Origin: Deltaproteobacteria bacterium | GTDB lineage: Bacteria > Desulfobacterota > Deferrimicrobia > Deferrimicrobiales > Deferrimicrobiaceae | Length of the DNA stretch: 64,000 bases | Assembly (NCBI GenBank): GCA_021815305.1 | Contig: JAKAHC010000002.1 | Location: 124,001-188,000, forward strand | Reading direction: 5' to 3' | In this document: positions 52,821 to 64,000 of the stretch, one piece after another | Numbering within the stretch: the stretch's first letter is position 1 | Layout: every line of letters begins with the position of its first letter | Made by a program: the position numbers and the translations under genes | Notes under the pieces: model-generated | The model's database searches: none | What the model was told of the DNA's origin: nothing | What the model saw: only the letters and a program-made list of their open reading frames with translations

Positions 52821-54108
52821 AGGCGGAAGGGTGATCGACCCGAAATCGCGGCGCGACGAGACGGGAAGCCTTCTCCTGTCGGACGGCAAGGTGAAGGAGT
52901 TTCTGCCGGGCGATCCCCCGAAGGGGTTTGCCGGAGAGGTGATCCACGCCGGGGGGAAGTGGGTCGTCCCGGGACTGATCGACATGCACGTCCACCTGCG
53001 CGAGCCCGGATACGAGTGGAAGGAGGATATCCGAAGCGGTACGGCCGCCGCCGCCGGCGGCGGCTTCACCTCCGTCGCCTGCATGGCGAATACGAAACCC
53101 GTGAACGACCATCCGGAGATCACGCGCCACATCCTGGAGAAGGCCCGCAGGGACGGGGCCGCCAACGTATTTCCCGTTGCCGCGGTGACCCTCGGGCTGG
53201 AAGGCAAGGAGATGGTGAATTTCTCCGAACTCGCCGAGGCGGGAGCGGTGGCGTTCTCGGACGACGGGAAGCCCGTGGCAAGCCCGCTGCTGATGCGGCG
53301 CGCGCTGGAATACGCACGGCCCTTCGGTTTCCTTATCCTGGTCCACCCGGAGGACCACGATCTGGCCGAGGGGGGATCCGCCCACGAGGGGTGGACCGCG
53401 CAGAAGCTCGGGATCCCGGGGATCCCCGCCGTTGCCGAGGAAGTCGCCATCGCACGGGACATCCTGCTCGCCCGCCAGACCGGGGGAAGGCTGCACCTGC
53501 AGCACATAAGCACCCGGATGGGCGTGGACCTTCTGCGGATGGCGAAACGGGCCGGCCTGAACGTAACGGGAGAGACCGCGCCGCAATACTTCACGCTGAC
53601 GGACGCCGCCCTGGAAGGGTACGACACGAACGCGAAGATGAACCCGCCGCTTCGCGACGAGGACGACCGGATGGCGATCCTCGAGGGGATCCAGGACGGC
53701 ACGATCGACGCCGTGGCATGCGACCATGCGCCGCACGAGGAATATGTAAAGAGGTGCGAATTCGTCGCCGCGGCCAACGGGATCATCGGCCTGCAGAGTT
53801 CCCTTGCCCTGACGCTCGCCTTGCTGGCCGGCGGGAAAGTCGCCCCCGCACGGGTCGTCGACCTCCTGAGCGCGGCGCCCGCGCGGATCCTCTCCCTGAA
53901 AGGAAAAGGGTCGCTTGCCCCGGGGGCGGACGCGGACGTTACCGTGATCGATCCTGACCGGGAGTGGACCTTCGGGCCGGAGGAGATCCTCTCCAAGTCG
54001 CGGAACAGCCCGTTCCTTGGGTGGAAATTCCGCGGCCGGGCGGTCGCCACGATCTGCGGGGGTTCCGTCCGTCACTCCACCCTGCCGGGAGTCTCCTCGC
54101 ATGCGTGA
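52807..54108 (+). CDS. pyrC: Dihydroorotase, class I
   Basis: PyrC (433 residues) cyclises carbamoyl aspartate to dihydroorotate. The metal-binding HxH is His61/His63 in [10 protein letters not shown], with [10 protein letters not shown]-like [13 protein letters not shown] after it. The later metal-binding [10 protein letters not shown] is also clear. The length is typical of the long class I enzymes, not of E. coli PyrC. ATG at 52807 overlaps pyrB by 14 bases and follows GCGGGAGG. It overlaps carA by eight bases. Confidence 0.95.
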   Translation: MLLIEGGRVIDPKSRRDETGSLLLSDGKVKEFLPGDPPKGFAGEVIHAGGKWVVPGLIDMHVHLREPGYEWKEDIRSGTAAAAGGGFTSVACMANTKPVNDHPEITRHILEKARRDGAANVFPVAAVTLGLEGKEMVNFSELAEAGAVAFSDDGKPVASPLLMRRALEYARPFGFLILVHPEDHDLAEGGSAHEGWTAQKLGIPGIPAVAEEVAIARDILLARQTGGRLHLQHISTRMGVDLLRMAKRAGLNVTGETAPQYFTLTDAALEGYDTNAKMNPPLRDEDDRMAILEGIQDGTIDAVACDHAPHEEYVKRCEFVAAANGIIGLQSSLALTLALLAGGKVAPARVVDLLSAAPARILSLKGKGSLAPGADADVTVIDPDREWTFGPEEILSKSRNSPFLGWKFRGRAVATICGGSVRHSTLPGVSSHA

Positions 54109-55249
54109 GAGGAAGGCGGTCCTCGCCCTCGCCGACGGCACGGTCCACGAGGGCGCCTCCTTCGGGTACGAAGGAGAGTGTTCCGGCGAGGTCGTCTTCA
54201 ACACGGGCATGACCGGATACCAGGAAGTGCTCACCGATCCCTCCTACAAGGGGCAGATCGTCACCATGACGTACCCGGAGATCGGGAACACCGGGATCAA
54301 CCCGGAAGACGTGGAATCCAACCGCCCCTGGGTAGAGGGTTTCGTCGTCCGGGAGATGTGGGGTCTTCCTTCGAACTGGCGCCACGTGGAGTCCCTGGAC
54401 GCGTATCTGCGGCGGTACCATATCTGCGGCATCGCCGGAGTGGACACCCGTGCGATCACGCGGCGCCTCCGGGACGGCGGATCCCAGATGGCGGTCCTGT
54501 CGGCGACCGATCTCGATCCGGAACGTCTCGTCCGCAAGGCGAAGGATCTGCCTTCCATCGTGGGACGGGACCTCGTGAAGGAGGTCACCGCCGACCGTCC
54601 CGCACACTGGGACGCGGGAGACTGGGATCTTGAGAAAGGGTACCTTCCCGCCTCCCGGTACCGGGCGGAGTTTTGCCGGGTGCCGCGCATCGTCGCGGTG
54701 GATTTCGGCATCAAGCGGAATATTCTGCGGATGATGGTGAGCCACGGCTTCGACGTGACCGTCGTTCCCGCAAGCGCCTCGGCGGAAGAGATCCTCGCGC
54801 ACTCCCCCGACGGGGTCTTCCTTTCGAACGGCCCGGGGGATCCCGAAGGGGTTCCGTACGCCGTGCGGACCGTCGGGGAACTGCTGGGCAGGCTCCCCAT
54901 GTTCGGCATTTGCCTCGGGCACCAGATCATGGGGTTGGCGCTCGGGGGGAAGACCTTCAAGCTGAAATTCGGCCATCACGGGTGCAACCAGCCGGTGAAG
55001 GACCTCGCCACGGGGAGGGTGGAGATCTCGAGCCAGAACCACAACTTCTCCGTCGACCCGGATTCGCTGGGCGGCGCGGCACGGATCACTCACGTGAACC
55101 TGAACGACGGCACGGTCGAGGGGCTGTCCGTCCCGTCGATGCGCTGCTTCTCCGTGCAGTACCACCCCGAGGCATCGCCGGGGCCGCACGACTCGCGCTA
55201 CCTGTTCACGCGCTTCTACCGGTACCTGACGGGGGATGAGGAACTGTGA
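54101..55249 (+). CDS. carA: Carbamoyl-phosphate synthase small subunit
   Basis: CarA (382 residues) hydrolyses glutamine to supply ammonia to CarB. The N-terminal domain has [21 protein letters not shown] and [12 protein letters not shown]. The amidotransferase nucleophile is in [10 protein letters not shown], with [15 protein letters not shown] carrying the His/Glu pair. The ATG at 54101 lies inside the pyrC end. Normally carB follows directly, but here a radical SAM gene separates them. Confidence 0.96.
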   Translation: MRERKAVLALADGTVHEGASFGYEGECSGEVVFNTGMTGYQEVLTDPSYKGQIVTMTYPEIGNTGINPEDVESNRPWVEGFVVREMWGLPSNWRHVESLDAYLRRYHICGIAGVDTRAITRRLRDGGSQMAVLSATDLDPERLVRKAKDLPSIVGRDLVKEVTADRPAHWDAGDWDLEKGYLPASRYRAEFCRVPRIVAVDFGIKRNILRMMVSHGFDVTVVPASASAEEILAHSPDGVFLSNGPGDPEGVPYAVRTVGELLGRLPMFGICLGHQIMGLALGGKTFKLKFGHHGCNQPVKDLATGRVEISSQNHNFSVDPDSLGGAARITHVNLNDGTVEGLSVPSMRCFSVQYHPEASPGPHDSRYLFTRFYRYLTGDEEL

Positions 55250-55345
55250 GGTCGCGCGGGGGGAGGCAAAGCGGCCGCAACGCGGAGCCCGGGACGCGGG
55301 TGGGATCTCCCCACGGATCGTACGGCAGGAGGAAGGACCTGTAAG
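55250..55345 (+). other. 96-base spacer between carA and the radical SAM gene
   Basis: I see no gene or clear promoter here. GTGGG and CCCAC around ATCTC (within 55300-55320) could form a short hairpin without a T-tract. GGAGGAAGG near 55328-55336 is the ribosome-binding site of the next gene. The stretch is very GC-rich and unlike the other promoter regions. Confidence 0.5.
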
Positions 55346-56266
55346 GTGCAGGCGCTTTCAGAGGACATTCTCGGCGCGAATCCGGCAGGAAGGGAAGGAA
55401 TGTCCTCCGCCCGCCGCGCGAACGGGATTCTTTCGGCTTGTCGCTTGTGCCCGCGGGCGTGCGGCGTGGACCGCCTCTCGGGGGAGCGCGGCCACTGCGG
55501 AGCGGCAGGGGTCGCCCGCGTTGCGGCGGTTACGCTCCACCACGGCGAGGAGCCGCCGATCTCCGGGACACGGGGGTCGGGGACGGTCTTCTTCAGCCAT
55601 TGCAACATGAACTGCATCTTCTGCCAGAACTACCCCATCAGCCAGTTCGGCAACGGACGGGACATGGGCGCATCCCGTCTGGCGGAGGAACTGCTCCGTC
55701 TCCAGGGGAAAGGAGCGCACAACGTCAACTTCGTGACGCCCACCTCCCATGTTCCGCACATCGTGGAGGCGGTCCTGACCGCGCGGGGCATGGGGTTTTC
55801 GATTCCCGTCGTCTACAACACCAACGGGTACGACTCGGCGGAAGCGCTCTCCCTCCTCGACGGGGTCGTCGACATCTACCTTCCGGACGCCAAATACCGC
55901 TCGGAGCGCCTCGCGCGGGATCTCTCCGGCACCCCGGATTACGTCCCCCGCAACGACGCGGCCATAGCGGAGATGCGTCGGCAGGTGGGATTCCTCGCCG
56001 TCGGGAAGGACGGGATCGCCGCACGGGGGCTCCTGGTCCGCCACCTCGTCCTGCCCGGCAGGGTGGGAGAGACGGAGGCGGTGCTGGAACACCTCCTGTC
56101 CGCATACGGATCGGACCTTCCCCTGTCCCTGATGGGGCAATATTTCCCCGCGTACAAGGCGGGGGAAACGCCGGGTTTCGACAGGAAGCTTGCGAACGGG
56201 GAGTACCGCCGCGCCGTCGCCGCCGCCGAGCGGCTGGGTTTCCGAAACGTTTTCATACAGGAGTGA
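55346..56266 (+). CDS. PflX-like radical SAM protein
   Basis: This 306-residue protein looks like the PflX/COG1313 group, annotated as a pyruvate formate-lyase activator homologue of unknown target. The radical SAM cluster is Cys86, Cys90 and Cys93 in [14 protein letters not shown] Cys-rich N-terminus (Cys32, Cys35, Cys39, Cys51, in CRLCPRACG and GHCG) may hold a second cluster. [12 protein letters not shown] and NTNGYDS are typical. GTG 55346 follows GGAGGAAGG nine bases upstream; ATG 55400 is a fallback. It is inserted between carA and carB in the pyrimidine operon, which may be chance or signify a link. The real substrate is not known. Confidence 0.85.
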   Translation: MQALSEDILGANPAGREGMSSARRANGILSACRLCPRACGVDRLSGERGHCGAAGVARVAAVTLHHGEEPPISGTRGSGTVFFSHCNMNCIFCQNYPISQFGNGRDMGASRLAEELLRLQGKGAHNVNFVTPTSHVPHIVEAVLTARGMGFSIPVVYNTNGYDSAEALSLLDGVVDIYLPDAKYRSERLARDLSGTPDYVPRNDAAIAEMRRQVGFLAVGKDGIAARGLLVRHLVLPGRVGETEAVLEHLLSAYGSDLPLSLMGQYFPAYKAGETPGFDRKLANGEYRRAVAAAERLGFRNVFIQE

Positions 56267-56268
56267 TC

Positions 56269-59200
56269 GTGCCCAAGCGTACCGACCTGAAAAAGATCAT
56301 GCTCATCGGATCCGGCCCGATCATCATCGGGCAGGCGTGCGAGTTCGACTACTCCGGGACCCAGGCGTGCAAGGCCCTGCGGGAGGAAGGATACACGGTC
56401 GTCCTCGTCAACAGCAACCCCGCAACGATCATGACGGACACGGAGCTCGCCGACCGGACCTACATCGAGCCGATCACTCCGGAGATCGTCGCGAAGATCA
56501 TCGAGAGGGAACGTCCTGACGCGCTTCTCCCGACGATCGGCGGGCAGACGGGCCTGAATATCGCCGTTTCCCTCCACGAGATGGGGGTCCTGCAGAAGTA
56601 CGGCGTGGAACTCATCGGGGCGAACTTCGAGGCCATACAGAAGGCGGAAGACCGCGATCTGTTCCGGAAGGCGATGGAGAAGCTCGGCCTCACCGTGCCG
56701 CGCTCCGCCTACATCCGCTCCCTCGAGGAGGCCCTCCAGATCATCGCCGGCATCGGGTATCCGGCCATCATCCGGCCGTCCTTCACCCTCGGGGGAACGG
56801 GGGCCGGGATCGCCTACAACCGCGAGGAGTACGAGGAGGCGATCCGCTGGGCGCTGGACGCCTCCCCGAAACGCACCGTCCTCGTGGAGCAGTCGGTGAT
56901 CGGATGGAAGGAGTTCGAGCTCGAGGTCATGCGGGACCTCGCCGACAACGTGGTCATCATCTGTTCCATCGAAAACCTCGACCCGATGGGAGTGCACACG
57001 GGGGATTCGATCACCGTCGCCCCCGCGCAGACTCTGACCGACAAGGAGTACCAGTTGATGCGCAACGCCGCGTTGCGCATCATCCGGGAGATCGGCGTTG
57101 ACACCGGAGGGAGCAACATCCAGTTCGCCGTTCACCCGGAGACCGGGGAAATGGCGGTCATCGAGATGAACCCGCGCGTTTCGCGCTCCTCCGCGCTGGC
57201 CTCCAAGGCGACCGGTTTCCCCATCGCCAAGATCGCCGCCAAGCTCGCGGTGGGGTACACGCTCGACGAGATCCGAAACGACATCACTAAGGAGACGCCT
57301 GCCTCCTTCGAACCCACCATCGACTACGTGGTGACGAAAATCCCCCGGTTCACGTTCGAGAAGTTTCCCCAGACCGAGGACGTTCTCGGGACCCAGATGA
57401 AGTCGGTGGGGGAGGTGATGGCGATCGGGAGGACCTTCAAGGAATCCCTGCAGAAAGCGTTGCGTTCGCTGGAGACGGGCGTATACGGGTTCGAGGAGGT
57501 CCTCCCCCCCCCGGAAGACGGCGATCGCCCGTCGCGCCGGAAAACGATCGAGGAAAAGCTGCGCAAGCCCAACTCACAGCGTCTTCTCTACATCGGAGAG
57601 GCGTTCCGGGACGGCTGGAGCGCCCTGGAGATCCGCGGTCTGACGGGGATCGATCCGTGGTTCCTCGAGAACATCCGGCAGATCATCGCGATGGAAGGGG
57701 AGATCCGGGCACGCGCAGCGTCGATCCGTTCCGTGGATGCGGAGAGCGTCGCGGAAAAAGCGGCCTTCTGGCGGAAGGCCAAGGAGAGCGGCTTTTCCGA
57801 CCGGCGCCTGGCGAAACTGCTGGGGGCGGCGGAAGACGACGTCCGCCGGATGCGGATCGCGGCGGGGGTCTCGGCGGTGTTCAAGCGGGTCGACACCTGC
57901 GGCGCGGAGTTCGTGGCCCACACCCCTTACCTCTACTCCACGTACGAACGGGAAAACGAGTGCATGCCCACCGCCCGGAGAAAAGTGGTGATCCTGGGGG
58001 GGGGGCCGAACCGCATCGGACAGGGGATCGAGTTCGACTATTGCTGCGTCCACGGGGTCTTCGCCCTTCGAGAGGAAGGGTTCGAGACGATCATGGTGAA
58101 CTGCAACCCCGAAACCGTCTCCACGGACTACGACACCTCCGACCGCCTCTACTTCGAGCCCCTGACGAAGGAAGACGTCCTCGCCATCCTCGAGGACGAG
58201 AAACCCGAGGGAGTGATCGTGCAGTTCGGCGGCCAGACCCCCCTGAAGCTCTCCGTTCCCCTCGAAAGGGAGGGGGTGAGGATCCTCGGAACCTCGCCGG
58301 ACAGCATCGACCGCGCCGAGGACCGGGAGCGCTTTTCGGAGATGCTCGACAGGCTCCGGTTGCGGCAGCCGCCGAACGGCATCGCACGCTCCATGGCGGA
58401 GGCCGTGGGGATCGCGGAGCGCATCGGGTATCCCGTGCTTTTGCGCCCCTCCTACGTTCTCGGCGGCCGTGCGATGGAGATCGTCCACGACGAAGCGGGA
58501 TTGCGGAAATACCTCACCCACGCCGTGGTCGCCTCGGAGGCGCGCCCCGTGCTGGTCGACCGGTTCCTCGAGGACGCCATCGAGATCGACGTGGATGCGA
58601 TCTCCGACGGGGCGACCGTCGTGATCGGCGGGATCATGGAGCACATCGAGGAGGCGGGCGTCCATTCGGGGGACTCCGCGTGCTCCCTTCCTCCGCACTC
58701 GATCCCGAAGGAGACCATCGCGGAGATCGCAAGGCAGACGCGGGAGCTGGCGAAGGAGCTCTCCGTCGTCGGGCTGATGAACGTGCAGTTCGCGATCCAG
58801 AAAGGGCAGATCTTCATCCTGGAAGTCAATCCGCGCGCCTCCCGCACGGTCCCGTTCGTGAGCAAGGCGATCGGCGTCCCGCTGGCGAAGCTCGCCGCGA
58901 AGGTGATGGCGGGGAGGCGGCTTGCCGACCTGGGGTTCACCTCGGAAATCGTTCCGGGGCACATCTGCGTGAAGGAGGCGGTCTTCCCGTTCATCAAGTT
59001 CCCCGACGTCGACACCCTTCTCGGCCCGGAGATGAAGTCGACCGGAGAGGTGATGGGAATCGACCGGAAGTTCGGCACCGCCTTCGCAAAGGCGCAGATC
59101 GCGGCGGGCATGAACCTGCCTCTCTCCGGAAAAGTCTTCATCAGCGTGAGGGACGAGGACAAGGCCGGGTTGCTCGCCCCCGCCCGTCTTCTGCACCGGT

Positions 59201-59550
59201 CTGGTTTTTCCATCGTGGCCACGCGCGGGACGGCGGCGTACCTCACGGACCGCGGCGTCCCCTCCGAGGCGGTGATGAAGATCAACGAGGGACGTCCCCA
59301 TGTCGCGGACCTTATCAAGAACGGCGAGATCGCGCTGGTGATCAATACCCCTCTCGGGGCGCAGTCGAAAGCGGATTCCTACTACATCCGGCGCACGGCG
59401 CTGATCTACAACATCCCGTATTTCACGACCCTCGCCGCAGCCCGGGCCGCGTCGCTCGCCATCTCGGACCTGATCCGGGACGAACTTTCCGTGCAGAGCC
59501 TGCAGGAGTACCACGAGACTGCGCGGAAAGACGCCCACGGGGTGCGGTGA
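56269..59550 (+). CDS. carB: Carbamoyl-phosphate synthase large subunit
   Basis: CarB (1093 residues) makes carbamoyl phosphate from ammonia, bicarbonate and two ATP. Two homologous ATP-grasp halves are visible. The first begins with [20 protein letters not shown], the second with [21 protein letters not shown] near residue 580. Ligand motifs include [26 protein letters not shown]. The C-terminal MGS-like allosteric domain (about 950-1093) contains [12 protein letters not shown] and binds UMP in related enzymes. GTG at 56269 follows AGGAG six bases away. The stop overlaps recG (GTGA). Confidence 0.97.
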   Translation: MPKRTDLKKIMLIGSGPIIIGQACEFDYSGTQACKALREEGYTVVLVNSNPATIMTDTELADRTYIEPITPEIVAKIIERERPDALLPTIGGQTGLNIAVSLHEMGVLQKYGVELIGANFEAIQKAEDRDLFRKAMEKLGLTVPRSAYIRSLEEALQIIAGIGYPAIIRPSFTLGGTGAGIAYNREEYEEAIRWALDASPKRTVLVEQSVIGWKEFELEVMRDLADNVVIICSIENLDPMGVHTGDSITVAPAQTLTDKEYQLMRNAALRIIREIGVDTGGSNIQFAVHPETGEMAVIEMNPRVSRSSALASKATGFPIAKIAAKLAVGYTLDEIRNDITKETPASFEPTIDYVVTKIPRFTFEKFPQTEDVLGTQMKSVGEVMAIGRTFKESLQKALRSLETGVYGFEEVLPPPEDGDRPSRRKTIEEKLRKPNSQRLLYIGEAFRDGWSALEIRGLTGIDPWFLENIRQIIAMEGEIRARAASIRSVDAESVAEKAAFWRKAKESGFSDRRLAKLLGAAEDDVRRMRIAAGVSAVFKRVDTCGAEFVAHTPYLYSTYERENECMPTARRKVVILGGGPNRIGQGIEFDYCCVHGVFALREEGFETIMVNCNPETVSTDYDTSDRLYFEPLTKEDVLAILEDEKPEGVIVQFGGQTPLKLSVPLEREGVRILGTSPDSIDRAEDRERFSEMLDRLRLRQPPNGIARSMAEAVGIAERIGYPVLLRPSYVLGGRAMEIVHDEAGLRKYLTHAVVASEARPVLVDRFLEDAIEIDVDAISDGATVVIGGIMEHIEEAGVHSGDSACSLPPHSIPKETIAEIARQTRELAKELSVVGLMNVQFAIQKGQIFILEVNPRASRTVPFVSKAIGVPLAKLAAKVMAGRRLADLGFTSEIVPGHICVKEAVFPFIKFPDVDTLLGPEMKSTGEVMGIDRKFGTAFAKAQIAAGMNLPLSGKVFISVRDEDKAGLLAPARLLHRSGFSIVATRGTAAYLTDRGVPSEAVMKINEGRPHVADLIKNGEIALVINTPLGAQSKADSYYIRRTALIYNIPYFTTLAAARAASLAISDLIRDELSVQSLQEYHETARKDAHGVR

Positions 59551-61634
59551 CCGCGCAGCATCCCATCCAGTTCGTGAAGGGCGTGGGGCCACGCATCGCC
59601 GGGAAACTTGCCGCCCGCGGGATCCTGACGGTGCAGGACGCGCTCTACTTCTTCCCCAGAGGATATGAGGACCGCAGGAGCGTTATTCCCATCCGGGCGC
59701 TGGCCCCGGGGCAGAACGTTCCCGTGAGGGGGAAGGTCCTTTCCGTACAGGGGGGGGAACCGGGATACCGGGGGCCGAAGGTCCTGACGGTCACGATTGC
59801 GGACGGAACCGGCAGGATCGTCGCCAAGTGGTTCCGGTTCCATCCTTCTCTTGCCGAGCGGTTCCGCGTGGGCAAGACGGTGACATTGTGCGGCGCGGCG
59901 CGATGGTTCCGGTTTCTTCCGGAAATGCACCACCCCGAGATCCTCTCCGAGGAGGACGAGGCGGACCCGATCCATTTCGGCCGGATCGTCCCCGTCTACC
60001 CGGAGGTGGCGGGGGTTCCCGCGAAGCTCCTGCGGAGGATCCAGTGGGAGGTCGTCCACCGCCACGCGGACACGGAACAGGAATGTTTTCCCGGGTGGAT
60101 TCTGGAAAGGGCGGGAGTCCCGCCCCTCCGGGAGTCGCTGGCCGCCATCCACTTTCCGCAGGACGACGCGGACGCCGCCAGGTTCCGCGACTTTTCCTCG
60201 CCGCAGCAGATGCGGCTGGTCTTCGGAGAAATCTTTTCCCTGCAGTGGGCGATCGCCGTGCGGCGAGCGGGAATGGAACGGGAAAGATCGACCCCGCTGC
60301 CCTGGGACCGGGAGATCGTGGAGGAGATCAAGCGCCGGCTCCCTTTCCGGCTGACCGAAGCGCAGAGACGGGTGGTCAACGAGATCCTGAAGGACCTGGG
60401 GAATCCTCACCCCATGCACCGGCTGCTCCAGGGGGACGTCGGCAGCGGGAAGACGATCGTGGCGTGGATCGCCTCGATGGTCGCCTGGAGGCATGGTGTG
60501 CAGACCGCCGTGATGGCCCCGACGGAGATCCTCGCCGAGCAGCACCACCAGCGGTTCGCCGCGCTCTCCGAGGGTTTGCCCGTGCGGATGACCCTCCTGT
60601 CCGCCGCGCTGCCGCCGAAGGACCGGGAGGAGGCGCGGAAGAGGATCCGTGCGGGGGATGCGGACATCGCCATAGGGACGCACGCCCTCCTGCAGGAGAG
60701 CGTGGAATTCCGCAACCTCGCTTTGGGCATCATCGACGAGCAGCATCGGTTCGGTGTGCTGCAGAGGGCCGCCCTGCGGAACAAGGCGAGATCCTCCCCC
60801 CACCTCCTCGTCATGACCGCCACACCTATCCCGAGGACCCTCGCCATCACTCTTTACGGGGATCTCGACGTCTCCGTCATCGACCAGATGCCCCACGGGA
60901 GGCTTCCCGTCCGGACGAGGGTCGTGGAGGAACGGGAGCGACAATGGGTCTTCGAAGAGATCCGGGGAGAGCTTTCCCGCGGGGGAAGGTGCTATATCGT
61001 GCTTCCCCTGGTGGAGGAGTCGGAGAGGACGGATCTGAGGGACGCCACCAGGACGGCCGAGCGCATGAGGGAGACTTTTCCCGAAACGGGCGTGGGTCTG
61101 CTGCACGGCCGCATGAAAGCGGAAGAGAAGGAATCCGTGATGCGGCGGTTCAAGGGGGGGGCTCTCGGGATCCTGGTTTCCACCACCGTCGTCGAGGTGG
61201 GAGTCGACGTGCCGGAGGCCACCATCATGGTGATCGAACACGCCGATCGTTTCGGTTTGTCCCAGCTCCACCAGTTGCGGGGCAGGGTGGGACGGGGAAC
61301 CAGACCGTCCGCATGCTACCTGATGGTGAGAGAGGAGCAGGGGGAGGATGCGAGAACCCGCCTCGCGATCATGGAGGAATCTACCGACGGGTTCCGGATT
61401 GCGGAGGCGGACCTCAAACTCCGGGGCCCGGGAGACTTCGCCGGGGTGCGGCAATCGGGGATCCCCGACCTCGTGTTCGCCGACCTCGTCCGGGATGCCG
61501 GCATGCTGCGCGTCGCCAGGGAGATCGTCGCCGATCTGTACCGGAGGGATCCGGGCCTCGGCGCCCCGGAGCATGATGGGATCCGCCGCTTTCTCGCCCG
61601 CAGGGAAGCCGCTTCGTCCCGCGCCATGGAATAA
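59547..61634 (+). CDS. recG: ATP-dependent DNA helicase RecG
   Basis: RecG (695 residues, as in E. coli) reverses stalled forks and resolves Holliday junctions. The N-terminal wedge/OB domain starts with [20 protein letters not shown]. Helicase motif I is [14 protein letters not shown], the Walker B box is DEQHRFG, and motif VI is QLRGRVGRG. The C-terminal RecG-specific [16 protein letters not shown] is intact. GTG at 59547 overlaps carB and so it is likely translated from the same mRNA. It is a frequent neighbour of carB in related genomes, but its function is separate. Confidence 0.96.
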   Translation: MTAQHPIQFVKGVGPRIAGKLAARGILTVQDALYFFPRGYEDRRSVIPIRALAPGQNVPVRGKVLSVQGGEPGYRGPKVLTVTIADGTGRIVAKWFRFHPSLAERFRVGKTVTLCGAARWFRFLPEMHHPEILSEEDEADPIHFGRIVPVYPEVAGVPAKLLRRIQWEVVHRHADTEQECFPGWILERAGVPPLRESLAAIHFPQDDADAARFRDFSSPQQMRLVFGEIFSLQWAIAVRRAGMERERSTPLPWDREIVEEIKRRLPFRLTEAQRRVVNEILKDLGNPHPMHRLLQGDVGSGKTIVAWIASMVAWRHGVQTAVMAPTEILAEQHHQRFAALSEGLPVRMTLLSAALPPKDREEARKRIRAGDADIAIGTHALLQESVEFRNLALGIIDEQHRFGVLQRAALRNKARSSPHLLVMTATPIPRTLAITLYGDLDVSVIDQMPHGRLPVRTRVVEERERQWVFEEIRGELSRGGRCYIVLPLVEESERTDLRDATRTAERMRETFPETGVGLLHGRMKAEEKESVMRRFKGGALGILVSTTVVEVGVDVPEATIMVIEHADRFGLSQLHQLRGRVGRGTRPSACYLMVREEQGEDARTRLAIMEESTDGFRIAEADLKLRGPGDFAGVRQSGIPDLVFADLVRDAGMLRVAREIVADLYRRDPGLGAPEHDGIRRFLARREAASSRAME

Positions 61635-61642
61635 CCGGTGGG

Positions 61643-61672
61643 TTGCCAAACAGCCGGGAATTCCATTAAAGT
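61643..61672 (+). promoter_or_regulatory. Weak promoter candidate before the aminotransferase
   Basis: The 67-base gap after recG is AT-richer than its surroundings. TTGCCA (61643-61648) and TAAAGT (61667-61672), with an 18-base spacer, are the best match to a sigma-70 promoter, four of six each. The support is weaker than at the other four promoters. An AGGAG ribosome-binding site follows at 61691-61695. Confidence 0.3.
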
Positions 61673-61701
61673 ATTTCTTTTATCCTTTACAGGAGATCCT
61701 C

Positions 61702-62898
61702 ATGGAAGAGTTCCGGAGAATCCAACGGTTGCCGCCTTATGTTTTCGCCGTGGTCACGGATCTGAAGTCGAAGATGCGACGCGCAGGCGAGGACATCATC
61801 GACCTCGGCATGGGGAACCCCGACCTTCCCACGCCGAAACACATCGTCGAAAAACTGATCGAGGCGGCCCGCAACCCGAGGAACCACAGATACTCCGCCT
61901 CCCGCGGGATCCCGAAGCTGCGGCTGGCCATCTGCAACTGGTACAAGCGGAAGTACGGAGTGGATCTCGACCCCGACACCGAGACGATCGCCACGATCGG
62001 GGCGAAGGAGGGGCTGTCCCATCTGGTCCTGGCCACCATGGGGCCCGGCGACATCGCCCTGGTCCCCAGCCCGACCTATCCCATTCATACCTACTCGGTG
62101 ATCATCGCAGGCGCGGACGTGCGGTCCATCTCGCTCACCCGCGGGGGCGAAGACTTTCTGGAACGGGTCGAACGCGCAATGAAGACGCTTTGGCCGCGCC
62201 CGAAAATGATGATCCTTTCCTTCCCCCACAACCCGACCACCGAAGTGGTGGACCTTGAGTTTTTCAAGCGGGTCGTCGCCTTCGCGAAGGAGAACGAGAT
62301 CCTCGTCGTCCACGACCTGGCCTACGCGGACCTCGTCTTCGACGGGTACAAGGCCCCCTCCATCCTGCAGGTCCCCGGCGCGAAGGACGTTGCGGTCGAG
62401 CTGTATTCCATGTCCAAGGGGTACTCGATGCCCGGCTGGCGGGTCGGGTTCGTCGTGGGAAACCGGCGGATGGTGGGCGCTCTCACCCGCATCAAGAGCT
62501 ACCTCGATTACGGGATGTTCCAGGCCATCCAGATCGCCGCCACGGTCGCGCTCAACGGGCCGCACCGCGTAGTGGAAGAGGCGGTCGAGGTGTACCGCAA
62601 ACGCCGGGACTGCCTCGTCGACGGCTTCGCCCGCATCGGGTGGGAGTTCGAAAAGCCCAAAGGGACGATGTTCGTCTGGGCGCCAGTACCGGAGGCTTTC
62701 AAAACGCTGGACTCCCTCGAGTTCTCGAAACACCTTCTCACGCACGCGAAGGTCGCGGTATCGCCCGGAATCGGGTTCGGGGAGCACGGCGAGGGGTTCG
62801 TCCGTTTCGCCCTGGTGGAGAACGAGCACCGCATCCGCCAGGCGATCCGGGGAGTCAAGGCGATGTTCCAGGCGCCGGCCCGGACGCGCGCGAAATGA
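61702..62898 (+). CDS. Class I aminotransferase, AlaC/aspartate aminotransferase-like
   Basis: This 398-residue PLP enzyme belongs to the class I aminotransferase group near AlaC and Asp[26 protein letters not shown], the PLP lysine in [15 protein letters not shown] and the C-terminal [16 protein letters not shown] are typical. ATG at 61702 follows AGGAGATCCTC. The stop overlaps hom (ATGA). As homoserine dehydrogenase is downstream, it may make aspartate or provide amino groups for threonine and methionine, but alanine synthesis is just as possible. Confidence 0.9.
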   Translation: MEEFRRIQRLPPYVFAVVTDLKSKMRRAGEDIIDLGMGNPDLPTPKHIVEKLIEAARNPRNHRYSASRGIPKLRLAICNWYKRKYGVDLDPDTETIATIGAKEGLSHLVLATMGPGDIALVPSPTYPIHTYSVIIAGADVRSISLTRGGEDFLERVERAMKTLWPRPKMMILSFPHNPTTEVVDLEFFKRVVAFAKENEILVVHDLAYADLVFDGYKAPSILQVPGAKDVAVELYSMSKGYSMPGWRVGFVVGNRRMVGALTRIKSYLDYGMFQAIQIAATVALNGPHRVVEEAVEVYRKRRDCLVDGFARIGWEFEKPKGTMFVWAPVPEAFKTLDSLEFSKHLLTHAKVAVSPGIGFGEHGEGFVRFALVENEHRIRQAIRGVKAMFQAPARTRAK

Positions 62899-64000
62899 AC
62901 GGCGTCCTCAAGGAGATCGGCGTCGGGGTCGTCGGCTTCGGAACCGTCGGCACCGGAACGGTCAAGCTTCTCATCGAGAACGCGGAACAGCTGCGGAAGC
63001 GGGTGGGAATCCCGGTTCGTCTCGTGCGCGTCGGCGACAACGACCTTGGGCGGGATCGCGGAATCCGCCTCGCGGAAGGTGTGCTCGTCGGCGACGGGAT
63101 GAAAGTGGCGCGAGACCCGTCCGTCCACATTCTCGTCGAACTGGTCGGGGGCACGGGAGCGGCGAAGGACTTTCTCCTCGAAGCCGTGAGGAACGGGAAA
63201 TCCGTCGTGACGGCGAACAAGGCGCTCCTCGCGGAATGCGGCCCGGAAATCGAAAGGGCGGTCCTGGATGCCGGCGTGGACATCGGTTTCGAGGCAAGCG
63301 TCGGAGGCGGCATCCCGATCATCCGCACCCTCCGGGAAGGTTTGGCGGCCAACCGGATCCGGGGCATCTTCGGGATCATCAACGGGACGTGCAACTACAT
63401 CCTCTCGCGCATGACGAAAGAGGGAAAGCCTTTCGCGGAAGTGCTCGCGGAGGCCCAGAAGGCGGGCCTGGCGGAAGCCGACCCGTCCTTCGACGTGGAC
63501 GGGATCGACACCGCGCACAAGCTGGCGATCCTGGTCTGGCTCGCCACCGGCGGCCACGTCCCCCCGAAGGAGATCTTCGTCGAGGGGATACGGGACGTTT
63601 CCCCGGAGGACATCGCCTTCGCCAGGGAGTTCGGGTACACCATCAAGCTTCTGGCGATCGCCAAGGAAAACGGGACGGGGATCGAGGTGCGGGTCCACCC
63701 CACGATGATCCCCTCGCACTATCTCCTGTCCACCGTCGACGGGGCGTTCAACGCGATCTACGTGAAGGGCGATTTCGTCGGGTCCTCGCTCTCCTACGGC
63801 CAGGGGGCGGGGATGCTCCCCACGGCGTCGGCGGTGGTGAGCGACATCATCGAGATCTCCCGGAACCTGCGCCGCGGCTCGAGCGGGAGGATCCCGCCGA
63901 GCGGATTCTTCCTGGCCGACCCCGCGGCACGGATCGATGTGGCTCCCTTCCACCAGGTCTACAGCGAGTATTACCTCCGGATCCGGGTGGTGGACAAGCC
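62895..64000 (+). CDS. hom: Homoserine dehydrogenase (cut by window end)
   Basis: The visible 368 residues are the N-terminal and catalytic parts of homoserine dehydrogenase, which reduces aspartate semialdehyde to homoserine. The NAD(P)-binding site is [13 protein letters not shown], and [15 protein letters not shown] and [15 protein letters not shown] are the catalytic motifs. The ATG at 62895 overlaps the aminotransferase stop. The gene continues beyond 64000, where an ACT domain, which senses threonine, would be expected; this cannot be seen. There is no aspartokinase fused at the front. Confidence 0.95.
   Translation, partial: MNGVLKEIGVGVVGFGTVGTGTVKLLIENAEQLRKRVGIPVRLVRVGDNDLGRDRGIRLAEGVLVGDGMKVARDPSVHILVELVGGTGAAKDFLLEAVRNGKSVVTANKALLAECGPEIERAVLDAGVDIGFEASVGGGIPIIRTLREGLAANRIRGIFGIINGTCNYILSRMTKEGKPFAEVLAEAQKAGLAEADPSFDVDGIDTAHKLAILVWLATGGHVPPKEIFVEGIRDVSPEDIAFAREFGYTIKLLAIAKENGTGIEVRVHPTMIPSHYLLSTVDGAFNAIYVKGDFVGSSLSYGQGAGMLPTASAVVSDIIEISRNLRRGSSGRIPPSGFFLADPAARIDVAPFHQVYSEYYLRIRVVDK

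Overview
The window is 64 kb of GC-rich bacterial chromosome. Every gene I can support (about 66) lies on the + strand, with no mobile element, tRNA, rRNA or CRISPR. The gene content points to a Gram-negative, outer-membrane bacterium, because LptD, a dTDP-rhamnose-type RmlD and LepB are present. The combination of an uninterrupted str-S10-spc-alpha ribosomal block, fur-feoB with a DtxR/FeoA fusion, a PEGA-domain protein, a trp operon holding both TrpB types, and pyrR-pyrB-pyrC-carA-carB fits best with the Desulfuromonadota/Geobacter-like former Deltaproteobacteria. That placement is inference from layout and protein flavour, not from a database search.

Layout. Bases 1-5188 hold the 3' end of rpoB and all of rpoC. 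A near-consensus promoter at 5211-5239 starts the str operon (rpsL, rpsG, fusA, tuf). This runs without a visible terminator into the S10, spc and alpha operons (rpsJ to rplQ, 9689-25107), which include secY, adk, map, infA and rpoA. A strong intrinsic terminator at 25142-25171 ends the block.

Bases 25193-28541 form an iron-uptake operon. It has a promoter with a Fur-box-like palindrome on its start site, then fur, feoB, a 62-residue eight-cysteine protein and a DtxR-FeoA fusion regulator. These overlap or abut, and the run continues into a PEGA-domain envelope protein, an FtsB-like division protein and a diguanylate cyclase. A new promoter near 32232 serves argS, a SPOR-domain protein and the complete tryptophan pathway (trpE, trpGD fusion, trpC, trpB2, trpF, trpB, trpA). 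The run goes on through accD, folC, lptD, rmlD, a sugar epimerase, lepA and lepB, mostly with 4-base overlaps.

The pyrimidine operon starts near 51152 with a promoter, a textbook PyrR-binding RNA loop and an attenuator terminator. It then carries pyrR, pyrB, pyrC, carA, a PflX-like radical SAM gene, carB and recG. The window closes with an AlaC/AspC-type aminotransferase and a truncated homoserine dehydrogenase gene.

Most of the window is conserved core genome. The parts most worth a second look are the PyrR leader with an overlapping 35-codon ORF, the Fur-box promoter and its iron operon with the Cys-rich mini-protein, the five-cysteine insert and codon bias of EF-Tu, two competing hairpins between rpsL and rpsG, the trpB1/trpB2 pair, the radical SAM gene between carA and carB, and a 60-base AT-rich patch inside pyrB. 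I found no clearly new multi-gene system. No gap without a gene exceeds 300 bases; the longest are 5666-5829 and 51136-51326.
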